Shown here: positions 1-5,516 of the stretch, piece after piece
How positions within the stretch are numbered: the first letter of the stretch is position 1
Layout: every line of letters begins with the position of its first letter
Origin: Bacteroidales bacterium
GTDB lineage: Bacteria; Bacteroidota; Bacteroidia; Bacteroidales; JALTDM01
DNA: 8,814 bases
Reading direction: 5' to 3'
Assembly: GCA_027074135.1 (NCBI GenBank)
Contig: JALTDM010000168.1
Coordinates: forward strand, 1 to 8,814
The notes under the pieces: generated by a model
Seen by the model: only the letters and a program-made list of their open reading frames with translations
The model's database searches: none
Told to the model about the DNA's origin: nothing
Program-made: the position numbers and the translations under genes

Positions 1-2
1 GA

Positions 3-170
3 TTCCCTAATGAACTTTTACCTAAAGCACATCACTGGCTGATATTACACGGCAGGTATGTGTGTAAAAGTAAAAATCCCGCTTGCGACAAATGCGGGTT
101 AAAAGACATTTGCAATTATTATAAAACTTCAAAAACAAAAAAACATGTTGAAAATAAGTCCAAAAACTAA
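3..170 (+). CDS. nth: Endonuclease III, C-terminal fragment (5' end outside window)
   Basis: This is the last 55 codons of a DNA glycosylase/AP lyase that removes oxidised pyrimidines in base excision repair; the upstream part lies beyond the window edge. The frame reads through HHWLILHGRYVC, the typical C-terminal stretch of the Nth family, and then four cysteines (fragment residues 21, 28, 31 and 37) spaced C-x6-C-x2-C-x5-C. That spacing is the signature of the [4Fe-4S] cluster loop of endonuclease III. A lysine- and asparagine-rich tail of about 18 residues follows and ends at TAA 168-170. The last 26 bp overlap the start of the next gene in another frame. MutY also has this type of cluster, but there a long C-terminal domain would follow, and here the protein stops, which favours Nth. 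The catalytic Lys/Asp and HhH region are not visible. Confidence 0.9.
   Translation, partial: FPNELLPKAHHWLILHGRYVCKSKNPACDKCGLKDICNYYKTSKTKKHVENKSKN
63..113 (+). other. nth: [4Fe-4S] cluster loop of endonuclease III
   Basis: The codons for the four cluster cysteines lie at 63-65, 84-86, 93-95 and 111-113. The spacing C-x6-C-x2-C-x5-C is the one known for the Nth/MutY family, and basic residues between the first two cysteines fit the DNA-contacting loop. Confidence 0.85.
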
Positions 171-906
171 GATCGTAGATATTATAAATGAAGATTATAC
201 GGTTTTGTCCGTATTATTAAGACTGAAAATTTTACCGGGATACGGTGAAAAAACAATAGACCAGATTGCACAAGAAATAAATTTAGACACCGATTTTTTA
301 ATAAATTTGCTTTCTGCATTTATTGATACGGAATTTTCAGATTACACTCAATTCTTAAATTATGATATTAAGTTTATTACCAACTTTTTGAAAGAAACTC
401 ACGACTTTTACAAAGAAGAAAAAATACCCGAACTGAAAACTTTGTTTTCAAAACTCATTGAAACAGCTAAACTGAAAAATAACATAAAAATCATAGAACA
501 TTACTTTAATACATATCTTGAAGAATTTTATGCACACATGGAATACGAAGAAAAACAGGTTTTCCCATATGTGCAAGAATTAAACAATATACTGGAAACA
601 GGAGAAGCAAATAAATCATTTATTGAAGGATTTAAAAACTTTTCCATACAAGAATATGTCGATCAACATGAAGACGGTACTCAGGAAAAACTTAACGACT
701 TGAAAAATATTTTATTGAAATACACCCCTGAACTGACGGAATATAAAGTTTACTATCAAGTTATTTCAAAACTTTACAGACTGGGAAAAGACCTTGAGTA
801 CCACATGAATTTGGAAAACAGAGTTCTTGTGCCCAGATTATCACAAATGGCAGCTGAAATAAATAAATTGCTGGATGAAAACAAAATCAAATTTGTGCAA
901 CCTTAA
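145..906 (+). CDS. Hemerythrin-domain, RIC/ScdA/YtfE-like di-iron protein (cysteine-free)
   Basis: A 253-aa cytoplasmic protein with no signal peptide. Residues 1-60 resemble the ScdA_N/DUF542 domain (LRLKILPGYGEKTIDQIAQE). Residues 80-235 form a four-helix hemerythrin-like domain whose putative iron ligands are all visible: H86, H131 with E135 (HMEYE), H175 (DQHED) and H220 with E224 (HMNLE). This His4Glu2 set and its order match the known ligands of RIC proteins (YtfE, ScdA), which help restore Fe-S clusters after nitrosative or oxidative damage. The protein has no cysteine at all, so the cysteine pair of classical DUF542 domains is missing. ATG 145 is the first start after an in-frame stop at 100-102 and is needed to keep the N-terminal domain. 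It overlaps nth by 26 bp, suggesting translational coupling. The RIC role is inferred from family; oxygen or NO sensing is an alternative. Confidence 0.8.
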   Translation: MLKISPKTKIVDIINEDYTVLSVLLRLKILPGYGEKTIDQIAQEINLDTDFLINLLSAFIDTEFSDYTQFLNYDIKFITNFLKETHDFYKEEKIPELKTLFSKLIETAKLKNNIKIIEHYFNTYLEEFYAHMEYEEKQVFPYVQELNNILETGEANKSFIEGFKNFSIQEYVDQHEDGTQEKLNDLKNILLKYTPELTEYKVYYQVISKLYRLGKDLEYHMNLENRVLVPRLSQMAAEINKLLDENKIKFVQP

Positions 907-952
907 GAGATTATAAATAGTTTATAGCTCTATAACACTTAATTCCCGTGTC

Positions 953-3733
953 ATGAAAAGAACAGTTTTTTTAGTAATTGCGTTTGTCTTTGTATTTTTT
1001 GCAAAAGGACAAGACGCTAAAACTTTATTAACCAAATACGGAGACTTATATTTTAAGTTCAAAATTGAAAACAAAAGCCAAATAAGAAATCTTCCTGCTT
1101 TTATATCTATTGATGGCGTAAAAGGCGATACTGTTTATGCTTATGTGAATAAACAAAATTATGATAACCTTGTGAATTCCGGAATAAAATTTACTCCCAT
1201 TGATAAATCTTCTAAGGCTAAAGCACTTACAATGGCTACAACAGTTGCCGAAATGGCTAACTGGGATCGTTATCCTACTTATGATGTATATGTACAAATG
1301 ATGCAAAATTTTGCAACAAATTATCCAGATATTTGCAGATTAGACACAATAGGTTATTCACAAAACGGACATTTGATTTTGGCTGTAAAAATAACAGACA
1401 ACCCCGATTCTTCAGAAAACGAACCCGAATTCTTTTACACTTCCACAATGCACGGAGACGAAACTGCCGGATTTGTTTTTATGCTCAGGCTTATTGATAA
1501 ATTACTCACAGGTTATAATAATGATACAGAAGTAACCAATCTGGTAAACAATATGGAAATATGGATAAATCCGCTTGCCAATCCGGATGGAACTTACAAC
1601 GGTGGAGACGACGATGTTTCTAATGCAACAAGATATCTGGCAGACGGAGAGGATCCTAACAGGGATTTCCCCGACCCTTCGGGTAATCAGCATCCAAGTG
1701 GAGCTTGGAGTCAAGAAACCGTACTAATGATGAACTTTGCGGAAGCACATAATTTTACAATGAGTGCCAATTTTCATGCAGGTTCAGAAGTAGCAAATTA
1801 TCCGTGGGACTATTGGACCTCATCAGACAATACTCATGCCGATGATGACTGGTGGCAATATGTCTCCGGTATTTATGCCCAAAGTGCCATAAATAACAGT
1901 CCTTCCGGATATTTTACAGGAGTAGCTTCGGATGGCACAACTGAAGGAGGGGATTGGTATATAGCAGTGGGAACACGCCAAGATTACATGAATTATTACA
2001 GGCATTGCAGGGAAATGACAGTAGAGCTGTCCAACACAAAATTACTCGGCACAGAATATTTAAATGATTATTGGTCGTACAATGAGCAAGCACTTATGCT
2101 TTATATGGAACAAGCTCTTTACGGCTTCCACGGCATAATAACTAATGGCTGCACAGGAGAACCGATGGTTGCTAAAATAGAGTTGGTCGGTCATGACAGG
2201 GATGGTTCGGAAGTTTACAGTTCTGCCGATGTTGGCGACTACCACAGACCTGTTTATGCAGGAACTTATGATGTTATGATTACGGCTCCGGGCTTTGATA
2301 CCGTGCTATACACCAACAAAACTATAAATAACAATCAAAGCATAGAATTGAACGCAACCTTAAATCCGCTTCCTCTTGTGGCACAATATGATATGGATAC
2401 ATCAAACATATGCAACGGTGAAGTAACATTTTTCAATCTCACACAAGGCAGTGATAATGTTTTTTGGGACTTCGGCGACGGTACAACTTCTACAGAAAAT
2501 AATCCTATTCATATATATGCCGAAGGAGGAACTTATAATGTTTCTCTAACAGTCTCCAATAATTGTAATGATACAGACCAAATCAGTTTTTCCGTAAACA
2601 TTACCAGACCGAATGTAAATACAACAGATGTTTTTGCTTGTGCACCGGGAAGTGTGACTCTAAATGCAACAGGCAGCGGGACTATTTATTGGTTTACAGA
2701 TTCGCTTTCAAATACATATTTTGACCAAGGCAGCTCAATAACAGTTGACAATATAAATTCAGATACCACATTTTATGTGCAAAATGTAGTAGAAGGAATA
2801 CAAGCAACAGGTGGGGAAAACAGAATAAATACGGGAGGAAGTTATTATACAAGTTATAATACTCATGGCTTATACTTTGATGTTTATCAACCTGCAATAT
2901 TGGTTTCTGTGGACATAAATGCCAATAGTGACGGAGACAGAGAAATCGCAATATATGACAATAACGGGAATACTCTTTTGGATACGAATGTCTATTTGAC
3001 TCAAGGCATTCAAACCGTTACTCTTAATGCCGAACTACCTGTTGGCGACAGTTTGTTAATAAAATGTATTACTTATTCTCCGGACTTGTTTAGGAATAAT
3101 ACTGGAACAAATTATCCTTACAATATTGGCAATATTGCTACAATAACCACAAGTACTGCAGATTATGGTTATTATTATTTCTTCTATAATTGGGTGATGA
3201 AAACCAAAGATTGCAAGAGTGTAAAAAAGCCTGTACACATTATTTTTACCAATCAATTACCGACAGCAGATTTTACTTATACATTTAGCAACGGAACATA
3301 TCATTTTATAAACAATTCAGTAGGGGCTACATCATATTTGTGGGATTTCGGAGACGGAACAACTTCTACCGACTTTGAACCCGATCACACATATCAAAAC
3401 CCTAATGATTACACAGTTACATTAATCGCAGAAAATGATTGCGGGTCTGATACAACTCAATCCGTTATCAGTTTTACGGATAATGCTTATTTGTTTGTTT
3501 CCGGACTCAAGATTTATCCTAATCCCGCAAAATCGGTTGTAAATATAAGAGCAGAAAAGGAAATAAATTCTATTGAAATTTACAACTTGCAAGGTGTTAA
3601 GGTATTTTCACAAAAAAAATCGGGATTAGCAACCAAAATTAACATAAACAGTTTAGCTGCAGGAAGTTATTTTATCAAAGTAAATTACATGGACGGAAGT
3701 TTCAGTAAAACAAAAGTTACAAAAACGGAATAA
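953..3733 (+). CDS. Secreted M14 zinc carboxypeptidase with TTL, PKD and Ig-like domains and T9SS sorting tail
   Basis: A 926-aa exported metallopeptidase. Residues 1-19 are a signal peptide (cleavage likely at AKG/Q), and about 22-100 look like a pro-region. The M14 catalytic domain spans about 105-388. Zinc ligands are H167 and E170 (HGDE) and H275 (ANFHAGSE); R227 and the N236-R237 pair fit substrate-carboxylate binding, Y345 (QDYMNYY) fits the flexible tyrosine, and E358 (TVELSN) is the catalytic glutamate, in the carboxypeptidase D/M-like style. A transthyretin-like domain follows (391-470, ending GTYDVMITAPGF), then PKD 1 (475-550), an Ig-like domain (556-612), an unnamed beta-rich module (613-755), PKD 2 (771-842) and a type A T9SS sorting domain (853-926, KIYPNPAKS to the end). 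Family knowledge predicts removal of C-terminal residues from peptides at the cell surface or outside the cell. It starts 46 bp after the hemerythrin gene, and its stop overlaps the ribD start. All key residues are intact; substrate preference cannot be read. Confidence 0.92.
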   Translation: MKRTVFLVIAFVFVFFAKGQDAKTLLTKYGDLYFKFKIENKSQIRNLPAFISIDGVKGDTVYAYVNKQNYDNLVNSGIKFTPIDKSSKAKALTMATTVAEMANWDRYPTYDVYVQMMQNFATNYPDICRLDTIGYSQNGHLILAVKITDNPDSSENEPEFFYTSTMHGDETAGFVFMLRLIDKLLTGYNNDTEVTNLVNNMEIWINPLANPDGTYNGGDDDVSNATRYLADGEDPNRDFPDPSGNQHPSGAWSQETVLMMNFAEAHNFTMSANFHAGSEVANYPWDYWTSSDNTHADDDWWQYVSGIYAQSAINNSPSGYFTGVASDGTTEGGDWYIAVGTRQDYMNYYRHCREMTVELSNTKLLGTEYLNDYWSYNEQALMLYMEQALYGFHGIITNGCTGEPMVAKIELVGHDRDGSEVYSSADVGDYHRPVYAGTYDVMITAPGFDTVLYTNKTINNNQSIELNATLNPLPLVAQYDMDTSNICNGEVTFFNLTQGSDNVFWDFGDGTTSTENNPIHIYAEGGTYNVSLTVSNNCNDTDQISFSVNITRPNVNTTDVFACAPGSVTLNATGSGTIYWFTDSLSNTYFDQGSSITVDNINSDTTFYVQNVVEGIQATGGENRINTGGSYYTSYNTHGLYFDVYQPAILVSVDINANSDGDREIAIYDNNGNTLLDTNVYLTQGIQTVTLNAELPVGDSLLIKCITYSPDLFRNNTGTNYPYNIGNIATITTSTADYGYYYFFYNWVMKTKDCKSVKKPVHIIFTNQLPTADFTYTFSNGTYHFINNSVGATSYLWDFGDGTTSTDFEPDHTYQNPNDYTVTLIAENDCGSDTTQSVISFTDNAYLFVSGLKIYPNPAKSVVNIRAEKEINSIEIYNLQGVKVFSQKKSGLATKININSLAAGSYFIKVNYMDGSFSKTKVTKTE
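2465..2494 (+). repeat. PKD core motif, copy 1
   Basis: This encodes WDFGDGTTST (residues 505-514) in the first PKD domain of the M14 protein. It matches the copy at 3341-3370 at 26 of 30 bases, with all differences silent, so the amino-acid motif is identical. The WDFGDG core is the usual PKD signature. Confidence 0.85.
2789..3217 (+). other. Unnamed beta-rich module inside the M14 protein
   Basis: Residues 613-755 lie between the Ig-like domain and PKD 2. The order is a GLYFDVYQPAILVSV start, then a strand-rich stretch with REIAIYDNNGN, then LPVGDSLLIK, and finally DLFRNNTGTNYPYNIG and an aromatic run YYYFFYNWVMKT. I recall similar stretches in other Bacteroidota extracellular proteins but cannot name a family. 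It has no visible catalytic motif; a binding or spacer role is inference. Confidence 0.6.
3341..3370 (+). repeat. PKD core motif, copy 2
   Basis: This encodes WDFGDGTTST (residues 797-806) in the second PKD domain, the partner of the copy at 2465-2494. The domains outside the core are clearly diverged, so this is an old internal duplication or strong selection on the core, not a recent repeat. Confidence 0.85.
3509..3730 (+). other. T9SS type A C-terminal sorting domain
   Basis: Residues 853-926 carry the standard layout: KIYPNPAKS at the start, an IEIYNLQGVKVF strand pair in the middle, and LAAGSYFIKV followed by a short basic tail. In known cases such domains direct outer-membrane translocation by the Por/T9SS system and are cut off. 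It identifies the organism as a T9SS-bearing member of the Bacteroidota. Confidence 0.9.
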
Positions 3734-4788
3734 TGACTCCCGACAAAATTTATATGCAGCGCTGCCTTGAATTGGCTGAAAAAGGAAGACCCACGACCCC
3801 ACCTAATCCTATGGTGGGGTCTGTAATTGTATATAACGGAAAAATAATAGGCGAAGGTTATCATATAAAATCCGGACAGCCTCATGCAGAAATAAATGCA
3901 ATAAATTCCGTTAGGGATAAGTCTTTACTGAAAAAATCTACCCTGTATGTAAATCTTGAGCCATGTTCTCACTATGGAAAAACACCGCCGTGTGCCGTAA
4001 AAATAGCCGAACTCGGCATACCACGTGTAATAATCGGCATTAGGGATTTTTCTGCAAAAGTAAACGGCAAAGGAATTAAAATCTTGAGAGATAGCGGTGT
4101 TGAAGTTACAGAAGGTGTGTTAGAAAAAGAATCTTACAACTTGAACAGACGTTTTTTTGTAAACCAGCTGGAAAAAAGACCGTATATAATTCTTAAATGG
4201 GCAAAAACAGCTGATGGTTATATTGACTATTCCGAAAAAAGCATCGCCAAAGTTAATTGGATAACAGACGACTTTTCCCGTATGCTTGTACATAAATGGC
4301 GGTCGGAGGAAACAGCTATTTTAGTTGGTAAGAATACCGTAATTCGCGACAATCCGTCTTTAACCGTTAGGGAATGGTATGCAGGCAAACAACCGGTAAG
4401 AATAATTATTACAACAGAAGCAAAAGGATTAAGCGGTAATTACACTGTTTTTGACGGTAAAAGCTCAACCCTTCTTGTAGCTACCAAACAAACAGGCATT
4501 AAATTGCAAGGAGCAAAGATTGTTGATGCTGAAGGATTATCGCTACACAAAATTATGCAAAAGCTTTATGCCGAACACAATGTTTATTCCGTAATAGTAG
4601 AAGGCGGCAAGTTTACTCTTGAAAAGCTTATTGAAGCCGGCTTGTGGGATGAAGCAAGAGTTTTTACCGGCACAAAAGTTAAATTCGGTAATGGAATAAA
4701 ATCACCCGAATTACCCGTAGCACCTGACCATACAGAATTAAGAAACGGCGTTTTGCTGGAGTATTGCTACAATGATAAATCTCTGTAG
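3733..4788 (+). CDS. ribD: Bifunctional diaminohydroxyphosphoribosylaminopyrimidine deaminase / 5-amino-6-(5-phosphoribosylamino)uracil reductase
   Basis: A 351-aa cytoplasmic enzyme for two consecutive steps of riboflavin synthesis, deamination of the pyrimidine ring and NADPH-dependent reduction of the ribosyl side chain. The N-terminal cytidine-deaminase-like half (about 1-145) has H51-A-E53 and PCSHYGKTPPC, giving zinc ligands H51, C78 and C87 with E53 as the proton shuttle, plus the PNPMVG motif near residue 24. The reductase half (about 150-345) has KWAKTADGYI, an NWITDD motif, ILVGKNTVIRDNPSLTVR (residues 197-213) and VEGGKFTLEKLI (residues 289-300). Length and both halves are normal for RibD, so neither activity looks lost. 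ATG 3733-3735 shares its A with the stop of the M14 gene (TAATG), pointing to translational coupling. There is no room for an FMN riboswitch directly upstream. No other rib gene is visible, so the pathway is dispersed or lies elsewhere. Confidence 0.96.
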   Translation: MTPDKIYMQRCLELAEKGRPTTPPNPMVGSVIVYNGKIIGEGYHIKSGQPHAEINAINSVRDKSLLKKSTLYVNLEPCSHYGKTPPCAVKIAELGIPRVIIGIRDFSAKVNGKGIKILRDSGVEVTEGVLEKESYNLNRRFFVNQLEKRPYIILKWAKTADGYIDYSEKSIAKVNWITDDFSRMLVHKWRSEETAILVGKNTVIRDNPSLTVREWYAGKQPVRIIITTEAKGLSGNYTVFDGKSSTLLVATKQTGIKLQGAKIVDAEGLSLHKIMQKLYAEHNVYSVIVEGGKFTLEKLIEAGLWDEARVFTGTKVKFGNGIKSPELPVAPDHTELRNGVLLEYCYNDKSL

Positions 4789-4790
4789 TA

Positions 4791-5360
4791 ATGAACATTT
4801 TACTCGTAGATTTTAATGATTCTTTTACGGCTATCCTAAAGCAATCCGTAGAAAAAGCGGGAGCTCGGAATGTTGATGTTGCCAATATTCTTGAAGTTAA
4901 AAATATTGCAAACACAGAAAATTACAATGGTATAATTTTAGGTCCGGGACCCGGATATGTAAATGAATATCCCCAAGCATTTGAATTGCTCGATAATGTT
5001 GAAAATAAAATATCAGTTCTCGGAATTTGTCTCGGATTGCAAATAATTGCGGTTAAGTATGGTGGAACTTTGCAAAATTTAGGAAAAGTATATCACGGTA
5101 AAAAGTGTAAAATACGGCATCTTTCCAACTCCGTTTTGTTTGACGGAATTAGCGAAACTTTTTACGCAGGACTTTATCATTCCTGGGCGGTTGATAATCC
5201 GGGCGAGGAATTGGAACCAACATCTGTTCGCCTGTACGACAATGTAATAATGTCTCTGAAACACAAAACATTATACATAGAAGGCTTGCAATTTCACCCG
5301 GAATCTTATATGACAGATAACGGCATAAAGATGTTTTCAAATTGGATAAATAAATTTTGA
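4791..5360 (+). CDS. Class I glutamine amidotransferase, PabA/TrpG type (aminodeoxychorismate/anthranilate synthase component II)
   Basis: A 189-aa cytoplasmic protein, the usual length for PabA/TrpG. The family hydrolyses glutamine and passes ammonia to a chorismate-using partner (PabB for folate, TrpE for tryptophan). Motifs in order: LLVDFNDSFT at the N-terminus, the GPGPG oxyanion loop at 51-55, the nucleophile elbow GICLGLQ with C80, HGKKCKIRH (102-110), YHSWAVD (129-135), and FHPES with H169 and E171 completing the triad. The elbow has Leu where the family usually has His or Met, and SFTAIL replaces the more common SFTYNL; the triad is intact, so activity is still likely. It starts 2 bp after the ribD stop and closes the gene run. 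No pabB or trpE is adjacent, so PabA and TrpG cannot be told apart here, and one protein may serve both. Confidence 0.88.
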   Translation: MNILLVDFNDSFTAILKQSVEKAGARNVDVANILEVKNIANTENYNGIILGPGPGYVNEYPQAFELLDNVENKISVLGICLGLQIIAVKYGGTLQNLGKVYHGKKCKIRHLSNSVLFDGISETFYAGLYHSWAVDNPGEELEPTSVRLYDNVIMSLKHKTLYIEGLQFHPESYMTDNGIKMFSNWINKF

Positions 5361-5372
5361 AACATTCTATGG

Positions 5373-5405
5373 AAAAAAATAAGAAGACCTTCTCCTCTTT
5401 TTAAT
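5373..5405 (+). terminator. Possible weak terminator of the + strand gene run
   Basis: Just after the amidotransferase stop, an A-run is followed by the short inverted repeat AGAAG/CTTCT (5382-5386 and 5389-5393) and then a CT-rich stretch ending in five T. The loop would be only 2 nt and the outer pairs are A-T with a CC interruption, so this is a weak candidate. Confidence 0.3.
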
Positions 5406-5464
5406 AGTTTATATATCTCAAAAAATACAGAAAACAAATTTTTATGAAATAAAAGAATTAAGAA

Positions 5465-5498
5465 AAGAGACTGCCTAATACATTAAGGTCAGTCTCTT
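5465..5498 (-). terminator. Hairpin terminator of the Tricorn-like gene, possibly two-way
   Basis: A perfect 9-bp inverted repeat, AAGAGACTG at 5465-5473 and CAGTCTCTT at 5490-5498, with three more inner pairs (CCT with AGG) across a one-base bulge. It lies 19 bp beyond the stop of the - strand gene. Read on the - strand, the stem runs into TTTTCTTAATTCTTTT, a good U-rich tail. On the + strand the tail (GTTTATATTT) is weaker, but the hairpin may also stop transcripts arriving from the amidotransferase gene. Confidence 0.75.
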
Positions 5499-5516
5499 GT
5501 TTATATTTACAGCTTA

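Larger units (their letters stand above)
5361..5516. other. Convergent intergenic region
   Basis: These 156 bp, very AT-rich, separate the amidotransferase stop from the stop of the Tricorn-like gene. Apart from the two terminator candidates I see no reading frame with coding character, no RNA gene and no repeat copies. The AT-rich stretch 5403-5464 is otherwise featureless. Confidence 0.7.

Noticed and set aside
907..952. Short inverted repeats (ATAAA/TTTAT and TATAG/CTATA) before the M14 gene as an operator or terminator
   Set aside because: The stems are only 5 bp, nearly all A-T and overlap each other; no T-run follows. Such palindromes are expected by chance in this base composition.
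1046..3256. Several - strand open frames of 60-86 codons opposite the M14 gene
   Set aside because: They lie entirely inside a gene with clear domains, their translations are rich in Ile, Cys, His and Ser without any family motif, and they lack plausible starts or promoters.
3650..3733. FMN riboswitch upstream of ribD
   Set aside because: The DNA before ribD is coding sequence for the T9SS domain up to the shared base, and I see no conserved RFN element.
4791..5360. Inactive amidotransferase because of the altered elbow
   Set aside because: C80, H169, E171 and the GPGPG loop are all present, and other class I amidotransferases have Met at the changed position, so loss of activity is not supported.
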